From an uncultured Faecalibacterium sp. (GTDB lineage: Bacteria > Bacillota > Clostridia > Oscillospirales > Ruminococcaceae), in assembly GCA_934501115.1 (NCBI GenBank), contig CAKSTO010000010.1, positions 1 to 48,295 of the forward strand: a DNA stretch of 48,295 bases, in the 5' to 3' direction. Shown here piece after piece: positions 1-6,341 of this stretch. The first letter of the stretch is position 1. Each line of letters opens with the position of its first letter. Both the position numbers and the translations under genes were made by a program. The notes under the pieces were generated by a model. It was not told the origin of the DNA. It worked only from the letters and a program-made list of their open reading frames with translations, and searched no databases.

Positions 1-15
1 GAAAGGACAACACCC

Positions 16-723
16 ATGATCGACAAACAGCGTCTGGAAGCAAAATGTTCCACATGGAACATCACCCTCACCGGCACTCAGCTGGATCAGCTGGATGCCT
101 TTGCCGAAATTCTGGTGGACTACAACCAGAAGGTCAATCTGACTGCCATCACAGACCCGGAGGGGATCGAGGATAAGCATTTTCTCGACAGTCTCCTGTT
201 TGCCAGCCAGCCGGAAGTGACCGGCCGCATGGTGGATGTGGGCGCAGGCGCAGGCTTCCCGGGCATCGTGACCAAGATCTATAAGCCGGAACTGGAGCTG
301 ACCCTGATGGAGCCTACGGGCAAGCGGGTGGAATTTCTGAAATACGCCTGTGCCAAGCTGGGTCTGACCGGCGTGGAGTTTGCCAAGGAGCGCGCCGAGG
401 AAGCCGCCCGCAAGGCGTGGCGCGAGCAGTTTGATCTGGCCTCTGCCCGGGCTGTGGCCGCGCTGCCCATGCTGGCCGAATACTGCCTGCCGCTGGTAAA
501 GGTAGGGGGGAACTTCCTTGCCATGAAGGGCTCCTCCGGTGAGGAAGAGCTGACCGCAGCGCGGGGTGCCATCAAAAAGCTGGGCGGTGAGTACAGGGAG
601 ACCCGCACCCTGCACCTGCCGGGCGGCGATACCCGCACCCTGATCCTGTGCAAAAAGATTTCGCAGACTCCGACAGCTTACCCCAGAAATGGCGGTAAGA
701 TCGCAAAAAGCCCGCTGAAATAA
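16..723 (+). CDS. rsmG: 16S rRNA (guanine-N7) methyltransferase RsmG
   Basis: RsmG methylates N7 of G527 (E. coli numbering) in 16S rRNA using S-adenosylmethionine, in the cytoplasm. The protein has 235 aa, normal for the family. NLTAI lies near residues 41-45 and the SAM-binding glycine loop VDVGAGAGFPG near residues 73-83, followed by the acidic end of the next strand (LMEP). The ATG at 16 follows GAAAGGA at 1-7. The gene stands directly before the noc/parAB genes, the usual order beside oriC in Firmicutes. A parS-like 16-mer lies inside the coding sequence at 46-61. The last 20 or so residues after the Rossmann fold are basic and poorly conserved in type. Function is very likely; the neighbour to the left (often mnmG) is outside the window. 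Confidence 0.97.
   Translation: MIDKQRLEAKCSTWNITLTGTQLDQLDAFAEILVDYNQKVNLTAITDPEGIEDKHFLDSLLFASQPEVTGRMVDVGAGAGFPGIVTKIYKPELELTLMEPTGKRVEFLKYACAKLGLTGVEFAKERAEEAARKAWREQFDLASARAVAALPMLAEYCLPLVKVGGNFLAMKGSSGEEELTAARGAIKKLGGEYRETRTLHLPGGDTRTLILCKKISQTPTAYPRNGGKIAKSPLK
46..61. promoter_or_regulatory. parS-like site within rsmG
   Basis: TGTTCCACATGGAACA matches the bacterial parS palindrome (TGTTNCACGTGNAACA) except for one central position. It lies in codons 11-16 of rsmG. Together with the sites at 1681 and 2264 it is a likely loading site for the ParB encoded 3 kb downstream. Confidence 0.7.
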
Positions 724-745
724 CGCGGGATCGATCATAATATGC

Positions 746-784
746 AAGACCCTGCCGAACGAAACTTCTGGCAGGGTCTTTCTT
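746..784 (+). terminator. Intrinsic terminator after rsmG
   Basis: AAGACCCTGCC at 746-756 pairs with GGCAGGGTCTT at 770-780 across a 13-nt loop, followed by TCTTTCT. It separates rsmG from the noc-like gene. Confidence 0.8.
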
Positions 785-811
785 TCTGTGATACACTGGG
801 GCTGAACCGGA

Positions 812-843
812 TTTTCCACATTTCCCCGGAAAAGTGTGGAAAA
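812..843. promoter_or_regulatory. Two inverted DnaA-box-like 9-mers upstream of the noc-like gene
   Basis: TTTTCCACA at 812-820 and its exact reverse complement TGTGGAAAA at 835-843 are separated by 14 bp. TTTTCCACA is one base from the DnaA box TTATCCACA. They sit 37 bp before the noc-like start, where DnaA or another factor could act on its promoter. Two boxes do not make an origin; the inverted repeat could also be an operator for something else. Confidence 0.45.
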
Positions 844-879
844 CACAACCATTCAAAGCAGGAAAGGGGCAGTGCAGTC

Positions 880-1677
880 ATGTTTGAACGCAGAAAGCCG
901 GCAGGAAAGATTTATTTCCTGCCCATCGATCAGATCCGGCCGTCGCCGTTTCAGGCGCGCAAAGAATTCAGCGGGCAGGAGCTTGCTGCTCTGGCGCAGA
1001 GCATCCGCGAAAACGGATTGCTGCAGCCGATCACGGTGCGCAAAACATCGGAGGGCGGCTATGAACTGGTGGCAGGGGAGCGGCGTCTGCGTGCCTGCAA
1101 GCTGGCAAAAATGACCGAGATCCCGGCCATTCTGTGCAGCTACGCCGACGAGCAGACCGCTGCACTGGGTCTGCTGGAAAATATCCAGCGCACCGACCTG
1201 AATCCCTTTGAGCAGGCGCAGGGGCTGAAGGATGTGATGGTGCTGTGGGACTGCACACAGGCCGAAGCTGCAAAACGGCTGGGCATGGCACAGCCCACAT
1301 TTGCCAACAAGCTGCGTCTGCTGCAGCTGAACGCCGACCAGCGGCAGTTCGTGCTGGACAACGACCTTACCGAGCGCCATGCCCGTGCAGTGCTGCGCCT
1401 GCCGGAGAACCGCCGCAGCGAGGCTCTGATCAATATCGCCAGACGCCGCTTGAATGCCCGTCAGACCGACCTGTACATTGAGCAGATGCTGAATACCCCG
1501 GAAAAGGGTCGGCACCGCATCTCCATGGTCAAGGATGTGCGTGTTTTCGTGAACACCATCGACCATGCCATCCGTCTGATGACCGACAACGGTGTGCCTG
1601 CCACAGCCCATCGGGAAGAGAAGGACGGCTACATCGAGTACACGGTGCGCATCCCGACCGCAGCCGCCAGACGGTAA
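880..1677 (+). CDS. ParB-family DNA-binding protein, Noc-like
   Basis: A 265-aa second ParB-type protein encoded before parAB, the position of noc in Bacillus. The N-terminal ParB/Srx CTPase fold shows FQARKEF, ENGLLQPITVR and GERRLRACK (the GERRxR nucleotide-binding motif), followed by LLENIQRTDLNPFEQAQG and a helix-turn-helix (TQAEAAKRLGMAQPTFANKLRLL). Family members bind a palindrome, slide as CTP-loaded clamps, and act in nucleoid occlusion or segregation. The ATG at 880 is chosen because GGAAAGGGG lies at 861-869; an in-frame ATG at 742 would run through the rsmG terminator. The N-terminus lacks an obvious Noc-type membrane helix, so it could equally be a second partition ParB. Confidence 0.85.
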   Translation: MFERRKPAGKIYFLPIDQIRPSPFQARKEFSGQELAALAQSIRENGLLQPITVRKTSEGGYELVAGERRLRACKLAKMTEIPAILCSYADEQTAALGLLENIQRTDLNPFEQAQGLKDVMVLWDCTQAEAAKRLGMAQPTFANKLRLLQLNADQRQFVLDNDLTERHARAVLRLPENRRSEALINIARRRLNARQTDLYIEQMLNTPEKGRHRISMVKDVRVFVNTIDHAIRLMTDNGVPATAHREEKDGYIEYTVRIPTAAARR

Positions 1678-1680
1678 AAA

Positions 1681-1696
1681 TGTTCCATGTGGAACA
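1681..1696. promoter_or_regulatory. parS-like site after the noc-like gene
   Basis: TGTTCCATGTGGAACA begins 4 bp after the noc-like stop. It is the reverse complement of the site at 46-61 and differs from the perfect site at 2264 in one central base. Confidence 0.7.
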
Positions 1697-1849
1697 AGGA
1701 GACATTTCCAGCGCGGAGAGTGGGCGAGTAACAAAAGACTAACGGCCTTTGTGAAAGGCGTCACCGCCAGTGACGCTCCGCTGGGCCAGAGGACAAGAGG
1801 GGCGTTTCGACGCGCCCCTCTCATCCTCTGGATTCCACTTACCCCTGAC

Positions 1850-1960
1850 GAAAAAGGGGCTGCTCGCCCCTTTTAGACCCCAAAGCAGTTGGGCTCCATA
1901 CAAAAAAGCTAGCGCTTCGCTCCACGCTTTTTTGTGTTCCGCCGATTTAGAGTCGCTGTG
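1850..1960 (+). repeat. Repeat module A, copy 1 (partner at 11115)
   Basis: Shared with 11115-11225. It starts with an identical terminator-like hairpin (AAAAGGGG, loop CTGCTCG, CCCCTTTT), then GGCTCCATAC and a second hairpin. In this copy the second stem ends AAAAAAGC/GCTTTTTT; in the other copy it is AAAAAATCC/GGATTTTTT, so the arms changed together. Both continue with TTCCGCCGATTT and lead to the CCGCAG-loop element. Confidence 0.75.
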
Positions 1961-1983
1961 CGACAGCCGAAGGCTGACAGCAG

Positions 1984-2115
1984 CAGATGCCGTTTATCGT
2001 TACGACCTTTCCTGTGAAAAAGCACTTTCCAAAAGCCCGCAGGCTTTTGGAAAGTGCAAAATTATAAAAATAAATTTCCGCTGAATATGGCCAAAGCGAA
2101 CGCGGCGGCCATTCC
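1984..2115 (+). repeat. CCGCAG-loop hairpin + pseudoknot element, copy 1
   Basis: Hairpin stem GCACTTTCCAAAAGC (2022-2036), loop CCGCAG (2037-2042), perfect complementary arm 2043-2057. After an AT-rich linker come interleaved repeats: CCGC (2078-2081) with GCGG (2102-2105), and ATGGCC (2087-2092) with GGCCAT (2107-2112). The order 1-2-1'-2' is that of an H-type pseudoknot. The left flank GATGCCGTTT...TTACGACC...TGTGAAAA recurs in other copies. Confidence 0.85.
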
Positions 2116-2204
2116 AAATCTTGTTTTTTGGGCAGTTTTATGTGGTAAAATCCTGAAAAACCGCACAAAAACGCTCGAAAGCGGTTCAAAAACCAATCCG
2201 GATG

Positions 2205-2213
2205 TGCTATACT
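2205..2213 (+). promoter_or_regulatory. Extended -10 promoter of parAB
   Basis: TG-C-TATACT, an extended -10 box about 95 bp before the parA start. The same TGnTATACT form occurs before uppP (10086) and the DUF362 gene (11494). No good -35 box is visible. Confidence 0.6.
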
Positions 2214-2263
2214 AAGAATTGAGGTGTCTGTCCGGAGGGGAAAACGGCGGGCATGACTGCGAA

Positions 2264-2279
2264 TGTTCCACGTGGAACA
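2264..2279. promoter_or_regulatory. parS: Perfect parS site in the parA leader
   Basis: TGTTCCACGTGGAACA is a perfect 16-bp palindrome matching the parS consensus. It lies between the parA promoter and its start codon, so ParB loading here could also repress parAB. Confidence 0.88.
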
Positions 2280-2308
2280 ACTCTTTTTCCCGGAAGGAAG
2301 AAACGTGC

Positions 2309-3142
2309 GTGGCAAAAATCATAGCAATCGCAAACCAGAAAGGCGGCGTTGGAAAAACTACGACCGCGGTGAATCTTTCATCCAGTGTGGCTGCACTGGG
2401 CAAGCGGGTGCTGATCGTGGATCTTGATCCGCAGGGCAACACCACCACCGGCTACGGCATCCCGAAGCGCAGTGTGGAAAAGGGTACTTACGAGATCCTG
2501 ATCGGCAGAGCAAAGGCGTCGGAGGCGATCCGAAAGACCGAATACCGCACCGACGTGATCGGCTCCAACACCCGTCTGGCCGGTGCCAGTCTGGAGATGA
2601 TCGACCTTCCCAGCCGCGAGAGCCGCCTGCGCAAGGCACTGGCTGAGGTGCAGAAGGACTACGACTTCATTTTTATCGACTGCCCGCCCAGTCTGGATCT
2701 TCTCACGCTGAACGGCCTGAGCGCCTGCGACAGCGTGCTCATCCCGGTGCAGTGCGAGTATTACGCGCTGGAAGGTCTGTCTGAACTCATCAGCACCTTG
2801 AAGACCATCCGCAAGAAGTACAACCCCTATCTGGAGATCGAGGGCGTGGTGTTCACCATGTTTTCGCTGCGGTACAACCTGACGGTTCAGGTGGTGGAGC
2901 AGGTGCAGAAGTACTTCGGTCATAAGGTGTACGAGACCACCATCCCGCGCTCCATCCGCATCTCGGAGGCACCCAGCTACGGCCAGCCCATCAACTTCTA
3001 TGAGCCGAAGGGCAAGGGCAGCGAGGCGTACATGGATCTGGCGATCGAATTTGTCAAGCGCAACCGTCCCCATGAGCCGAAAAAGACCCGGGGCAGACAT
3101 ACGCCCGCTGCAGAGCCGCCGAAAAGCGCGCTGGAAGACTAA
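2309..3142 (+). CDS. parA: Chromosome partitioning ATPase ParA (Soj)
   Basis: A 277-aa deviant Walker A ATPase that binds DNA non-specifically as an ATP dimer and is stimulated by ParB, helping origin segregation and influencing DnaA. Motifs seen: NQKGGVGKTT near residues 9-18 (deviant Walker A with the signature lysine), LIVDLDPQGN (Walker A'), FIDCPPS (Walker B) and PRSIRISEAPSYG near the C-terminus. The start is a GTG at 2309 preceded by GGAAGGAAG at 2292-2300; it gives the typical N-terminus (M)AKIIAIANQKGG. An in-frame ATG at 2219 would place parS inside the gene and has no good ribosome binding site. parB follows after 18 bp, as one operon. Confidence 0.96.
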   Translation: MAKIIAIANQKGGVGKTTTAVNLSSSVAALGKRVLIVDLDPQGNTTTGYGIPKRSVEKGTYEILIGRAKASEAIRKTEYRTDVIGSNTRLAGASLEMIDLPSRESRLRKALAEVQKDYDFIFIDCPPSLDLLTLNGLSACDSVLIPVQCEYYALEGLSELISTLKTIRKKYNPYLEIEGVVFTMFSLRYNLTVQVVEQVQKYFGHKVYETTIPRSIRISEAPSYGQPINFYEPKGKGSEAYMDLAIEFVKRNRPHEPKKTRGRHTPAAEPPKSALED

Positions 3143-3160
3143 AGCACAGGGGGGACAGAA

Positions 3161-4030
3161 ATGGCAAGAGGAAGAGGAGGGCTTGGCCGTGGGCTGGACA
3201 GTCTGTTTGAGGACGCCGCACCGGTCTTTGAGTCCAATGCAAACGTAGAAACGCTGCCCCTGCGCGAGATCGAGCCGGACCCCGGACAGCCGCGCAAGAC
3301 CTTTGATGAACAGACCCTTGGAGAGCTGGCCGCAAGCATTGCGGAGCATGGCCTGCTGCAGCCCATTGCAGTGCGGCCTCAGCCCCGGGGCGGCTACAGC
3401 ATCGTGGCCGGTGAACGCCGCTGGCGTGCCTGCCGCATGGCGGGGCTCAACGAAGTACCTGTTGTGGTAAAAGATGTCTCTGACGAGCAGGCCATGGAGC
3501 TGGCTCTGGTGGAAAACCTGCAGCGTGAGGATCTGGACCCGGTGGAAGAAGCCGCCGGCATCCGGGAGCTGATGACCCGCTGCGGCCTGACGCAGGAGCA
3601 GGCGGCGCAGAAGCTGGGCAAGAGCCGCAGCGCACTGGCCAACAGCCTGCGTCTGCTGAACCTGCCGGAAAATGTGCTGGAACTGCTGAAGAGCGGTTTT
3701 ATCAATACCGGCCACGCAAAGGTGATCCTGAGCCTGCCCACGCCGGAGCTGCAGGAGCAGGCGGCGCAGATCATCGCGGATAACCAGCTGAACGTGCGTC
3801 AGGCCGAGGCACTGTGCAAAAAGCTGGCAAAGCCCGCAAAGGAGCCCCGAGAGCCCCAGCCGCGCGGCACCCTGCCGGTGGAGGTGGAAGAAAGCCTCAA
3901 GCAGGTGCTGGGCAGCGAGGTGAACGTGGCCTACCACGACGGCAAAGGCAGGCTGACCGTTCATTTTTATTCAGACGAGCAGCTGAAGGCCTTCGCCAAT
4001 CTGCTGGGGCAGTACCAGACCGAAGAATAA
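3161..4030 (+). CDS. parB: Chromosome partitioning protein ParB (Spo0J)
   Basis: A 289-aa CTP-dependent DNA clamp that loads at parS, spreads, stimulates ParA and recruits SMC/condensin. The N-terminal ParA-activating peptide RGGLGRGLDSLF is at residues 5-16. The CTPase motif GERRWRACR and the ENLQREDLDPVEEA helix follow, then the helix-turn-helix (LTQEQAAQKLGKSRSALANSLRLL) and a C-terminal dimerization region after a short Pro-rich linker (KEPREPQPRG). ATG 3161 follows GGGGGGA. It probably uses the three parS-like sites at 46, 1681 and 2264. Confidence 0.96.
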   Translation: MARGRGGLGRGLDSLFEDAAPVFESNANVETLPLREIEPDPGQPRKTFDEQTLGELAASIAEHGLLQPIAVRPQPRGGYSIVAGERRWRACRMAGLNEVPVVVKDVSDEQAMELALVENLQREDLDPVEEAAGIRELMTRCGLTQEQAAQKLGKSRSALANSLRLLNLPENVLELLKSGFINTGHAKVILSLPTPELQEQAAQIIADNQLNVRQAEALCKKLAKPAKEPREPQPRGTLPVEVEESLKQVLGSEVNVAYHDGKGRLTVHFYSDEQLKAFANLLGQYQTEE

Positions 4031-4115
4031 GCGATCCAAGGCGGGCGACCGCCTTTGAACGGCGCGGAGGAGAGGATCCTCTGCGCGAACCGAAATAGAG
4101 CAAGGAGAGTCAATC

Positions 4116-5447
4116 ATGCTTGATATCAAATTTGTCCGCGAGAACCCGGACGCTGTCAAGGAAAACATCAAGAAGAAATTTCAGGATGCAAAGCTCCCGC
4201 TGGTGGACGAGGTCATCGAGAAGGATGCCAAGTACCGCGCATGCCTGAAGGAAGTGGAAGCCCTCAAGGCTGCCCGCAACAAGCTGAGCAAGGCCAACGG
4301 CCCCCTGTTCGGCCAGCTGAAGAAGTGCACCGATGAGGCACAGAAGGCGGAGCTGCAGGCTCAGATCGATGCCAACAATGCCGCCGTCAAGGCCGACGCC
4401 GACAAGATGGCAGAGCTGGAGAAGGAAGAGGAGACTCTCTCCGCACGCATTCAGGAGATCATGTACACCATCCCGCAGATGATCGACCCCAGCGTGCCCA
4501 TCGGCCCGGATGATACCTACAACGTGGAAGCACAGCGCTTCGGCGAGCCTGTGGTGCCCGATTTCCCCATCCCGTACCACACCGAGATCATGGAGAGCTT
4601 CGACGGCATCGATATGGACGCCGCAGGCCGCGTGGCCGGCAACGGTTTCTACTATCTGCTGGGCAACATCGCCCGCCTGCACGAGGCTGTGCTGGCCTAT
4701 GCCCGCGACTTTATGATCAATAAGGGCTTCACCTACGTGATCCCTCCCTTCATGATGCACGGCAACGTGGTGCAGGGCGTCATGTCCTTCCCGGAAATGG
4801 ATGCCATGATGTACAAGATCGAGGGTGAGGATCTGTACCTGATCGGCACCAGCGAGCACACCATGATCGGCCGCTTCATCGACCAGACTCTGGACGAGGC
4901 CACTCTGCCCCTGACCCTGACCTCCTACAGCCCCTGCTTCCGCAAGGAGAAGGGCGCTCACGGCATCGAGGAGCGCGGCATCTACCGCATCCATCAGTTC
5001 GAGAAGCAGGAAATGATCGTGGTCTGCCGCCCCGACGAGAGCGCTGACTGGTACGAGAAGCTGTGGAAGAACTCTGTGGAGCTGTTCCGCAGCATGGAGA
5101 TCCCGGTGCGTCAGCTGAACTGCTGCTCCGGCGACCTGGCCGACCTGAAGGTGAAGAGCTGCGATATCGAAGCATGGAGCCCCCGCCAGCAGAAGTACTT
5201 CGAGGTCTGCTCCTGCTCCAACCTGGGCGATGCACAGGCACGCCGCCTGCACATCCGCGTGAAGGGCAAGGACGGCAAGACCTATCTGGCCCACACCCTG
5301 AACAACACCTGCGTGGCACCTCCGCGTATGCTGATCGCCTTCCTGGAGAACCATCTGCAGGCCGACGGCACCGTGACCATTCCCGAAGTGCTGCAGCCGT
5401 ATATGGGCGGTTTGAAGGTCATGGTTCCCACCCACAAGAAGGGCTGA
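4116..5447 (+). CDS. serS: Seryl-tRNA synthetase
   Basis: A 443-aa class II synthetase that charges tRNA-Ser (and tRNA-Sec where present). Residues about 1-110 form the tRNA-binding antiparallel coiled coil (MLDIKFVRENPDAVKENI, then Lys/Glu/Ala-rich helices). Motif 2 is seen as SPCFRKEKG, with a GTSEHTMIGRF substrate loop before it. Motif 3 reads LNNTCVAPPRMLIAFLEN instead of the common bacterial LNGSGLAVGRTLVAILEN, so this is a divergent subtype. ATG 4116 follows AAGGAGA at 4103-4109. The 85-bp gap after parB holds a GAGGA/TCCTC hairpin but no T-box. Codon use is more biased than in neighbours, fitting high expression. Confidence 0.95.
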   Translation: MLDIKFVRENPDAVKENIKKKFQDAKLPLVDEVIEKDAKYRACLKEVEALKAARNKLSKANGPLFGQLKKCTDEAQKAELQAQIDANNAAVKADADKMAELEKEEETLSARIQEIMYTIPQMIDPSVPIGPDDTYNVEAQRFGEPVVPDFPIPYHTEIMESFDGIDMDAAGRVAGNGFYYLLGNIARLHEAVLAYARDFMINKGFTYVIPPFMMHGNVVQGVMSFPEMDAMMYKIEGEDLYLIGTSEHTMIGRFIDQTLDEATLPLTLTSYSPCFRKEKGAHGIEERGIYRIHQFEKQEMIVVCRPDESADWYEKLWKNSVELFRSMEIPVRQLNCCSGDLADLKVKSCDIEAWSPRQQKYFEVCSCSNLGDAQARRLHIRVKGKDGKTYLAHTLNNTCVAPPRMLIAFLENHLQADGTVTIPEVLQPYMGGLKVMVPTHKKG

Positions 5448-5488
5448 AGAATTGACCGGCTTTTCTACAAGGCTCGGATAAATGGTTG

Positions 5489-5527
5489 AAAAATCCCGCT
5501 TTCTATTCAATGGAAAGCGGGATTTTT
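5489..5527 (+). terminator. Terminator after serS
   Basis: AAAAATCCCGCTTT (5489-5502) pairs with AAAGCGGGATTTTT (5514-5527) with an 11-nt loop; the A and T tracts would allow it to work in both directions. Confidence 0.85.
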
Positions 5528-5587
5528 GCGTATCTTCGTTTGTATTTTGGACGACACGAAAAAATATGATTTTTTTAAAAATATGTG

Positions 5588-5616
5588 TTGACAAAAGGGG
5601 TATCTGTGGGTATAAT
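5588..5616 (+). promoter_or_regulatory. Strong promoter of the tRNA-Met/tRNA-Glu unit
   Basis: TTGACA (5588-5593), 17-bp spacer, TATAAT (5611-5616): a perfect sigma-A consensus promoter about 35 bp before tRNA-Met. Confidence 0.9.
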
Positions 5617-5650
5617 AATAGAGCACTGTTCAAGTGCACAAACAATATGT

Positions 5651-5727
5651 GGCGGTATAGCTCAGTTGGCTAGAGCATTCGGTTCATACCCGAAGTGTCA
5701 CCGGTTCAAATCCAGTTACCGCTACCA
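5651..5727 (+). tRNA. tRNA-Met (CAT), elongator type, CCA encoded
   Basis: The cloverleaf folds: acceptor GGCGGTA/TACCGCT (first pair G-U), D-arm GCTC/GAGC, anticodon stem TTCGG/CCGAA with CAT at 5685-5687, T-loop TTCAAAT, and encoded ACCA at the 3' end. The T-stem has one C-A mismatch. The first pair is not the C-A mismatch of an initiator, so it is an elongator Met (or possibly a CAT tRNA modified to read Ile AUA). Confidence 0.9.
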
Positions 5728-5731
5728 CTTT

Positions 5732-5814
5732 TACAGAGTTTCGCTAAGGTTAGGGGGACGGTCGTCCGCAGTAGTGGACGATGGAAGTCGGAGGTTTTAG
5801 CGAAGCTCTGTATT
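5732..5814 (+). ncRNA. Structured spacer between the two tRNAs
   Basis: ACAGAG-TTTCGCTAA near 5735 pairs with TTAGCGAA-GCTCTGT ending near 5811, enclosing an inner stem GTCGTCC/GGACGAT with CCGCAG at its loop edge. The whole 80 bp would fold as a long two-part hairpin in the tRNA precursor. It could be a processing signal or a degenerate member of the CCGCAG-loop family; no protein is encoded. Confidence 0.5.
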
Positions 5815-5819
5815 TCTAA

Positions 5820-5891
5820 GGCCCGTTGGTCAAGCGGTTAAGACACGGCCCTTTCACGGCTGTAACATGGGTTCGATTCCCGTACGGGTCA
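5820..5891 (+). tRNA. tRNA-Glu (TTC)
   Basis: Acceptor GGCCCGT/ACGGGTC, anticodon loop CTTTCAC carrying TTC, T-loop TTCGATT, discriminator A at 5891. CCA is not encoded (TAA follows), so it must be added post-transcriptionally. Cotranscribed with tRNA-Met. Its 3' 21 nt are repeated in inverted orientation at 5932-5952 and, in shorter form, at 6050-6065. Confidence 0.93.
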
Positions 5892-5892
5892 T

Positions 5893-5927
5893 AAAAACGC
5901 CTTTGCGCAATGCGCAAGGGCGTTTTT
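5893..5927 (+). terminator. Terminator after tRNA-Glu
   Basis: AAAAACGCC..TTGCGCA pairs with TGCGCAA.GGCGTTTTT, ending in a T tract. The pairing continues outward through the inverted copy of the tRNA 3' end, giving a very long potential hairpin. Confidence 0.85.
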
Positions 5928-6010
5928 AATTTGACCCGTACGGGAATCGAACAGGGCGGCGGTGCGCAGCACCGCAACCAAAGCCCCAGTGGGGCTTTGG
6001 TTAGTGCCTC
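5923..6010 (-). repeat. tRNA 3'-half mimic element beside tRNA-Glu
   Basis: Positions 5932-5952 are the exact reverse complement of tRNA-Glu 5871-5891 (T-arm and acceptor 3' strand). Then come hairpin GCGGTG/CACCGC with loop CGCAG and hairpin CCAAAGCCC/GGGGCTTTGG with loop CAGT, followed by TTAGTGC. The same order occurs beside tRNA-Arg (46795-46866) with other stem sequences. The 25-bp block at 5923-5947 is repeated directly at 6041-6065. Confidence 0.75.
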
Positions 6011-6040
6011 GGGTTGCTGCCGCTGCATTCGCTCGGGGGA

Positions 6041-6065
6041 TTTTTAATTTGACCCGTACGGGAAT
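6041..6065 (-). repeat. Second partial inverted copy of the tRNA-Glu 3' end
   Basis: Identical to 5923-5947 over 25 bp (TTTTTAATTTGACCC...), again the reverse complement of the tRNA-Glu 3' terminus; similarity stops at GGAAT. Confidence 0.8.
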
Positions 6066-6075
6066 TGCAGCTGAG

Positions 6076-6225
6076 CTGACCGCCGCCAGCGAGCAAAGAC
6101 TTCCCCCGGTCGGGGGAAGATGTCGCATAGCGACAAAAAGGGGAGTACAGGGAAGCGAAGCTGGGGCCGTGGTCAGCGGGATGCGAACGCCGCTCCAAGG
6201 CGTGAAGCATACGCTGGGAACCACA
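6076..6225 (+). repeat. Structured repeat B, copy 1 (partner in gluQ leader)
   Basis: Shares GACCGCCGCCAG near 6080 and, at about 6176-6220, an arm with ATGC-GA-ACGCC / GGCGT-GA-AGCAT enclosed by CAGCG/CGCTG. The copy before gluQ (15440-15545) keeps the paired GA/GA internal loop but has GTG/CAC in the inner stem. Between the two blocks lie a CTTCCCCC/GGGGGAAG hairpin and a GTCGC/GCGAC hairpin. Confidence 0.6.
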
Positions 6226-6229
6226 ACCC

Positions 6230-6335
6230 CTCCCCGTGAAAAAGCAAATCCGGAATGACCGCAGTCATTCCGGATTTGCAATATCAAAAATGATTTTTCC
6301 GCTGAATATGCCCAGAGTAAAACGGAGGGCATTCT
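6230..6335 (+). repeat. CCGCAG-loop hairpin + pseudoknot element, copy 2
   Basis: Stem GCAAATCCGGAATGA (6244-6258), loop CCGCAG (6259-6264), complementary arm 6265-6279; pseudoknot CCG(CT) 6299-6303 with CGG 6323-6325, and ATGCCC 6308-6313 with GGGCAT 6327-6332. Preceded by CCCCGTGAAAA. It lies between tRNA-Glu and the convergent HAD gene. Confidence 0.85.
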
Positions 6336-6341
6336 AAATCG

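Larger units (their letters stand above)
1697..2204 (+). other. Intergenic region filled with structured repeats
   Basis: No gene is seen here. From left to right: a hairpin around 1763-1781; a long inverted repeat of about 48 bp at 1789-1836 (CCAGAGGA pairs with TCCTCTGG, then AGAGGGGCG with CGCCCCTCT); repeat module A at 1850-1960; and the CCGCAG-loop/pseudoknot element at 1984-2115. Between 2116 and 2204 only AT-rich sequence leads to the parA promoter. Confidence 0.8.

Noticed and set aside
812..843. A full replication origin here
   Set aside because: Only two DnaA-box-like sites and no AT-rich unwinding element; dnaA and dnaN are not in the window.
742..879. N-terminal extension of the noc-like protein from ATG 742
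   Set aside because: This part contains the rsmG terminator and the DnaA-box-like sites, and the good ribosome binding site is at 861-869.
2022..2112. Known small self-cleaving ribozyme (hammerhead, twister, pistol or HDV-like)
   Set aside because: The pseudoknot element lacks the conserved core sequences of these classes as I know them; CTGATGA at 31073 occurs in only one copy and without the other hammerhead core bases. A covariance search should confirm this.
6041..6065. Integrated prophage or genomic island at tRNA-Glu
   Set aside because: The repeats of the tRNA end are inverted and lie within 200 bp; there is no integrase or cargo between them.
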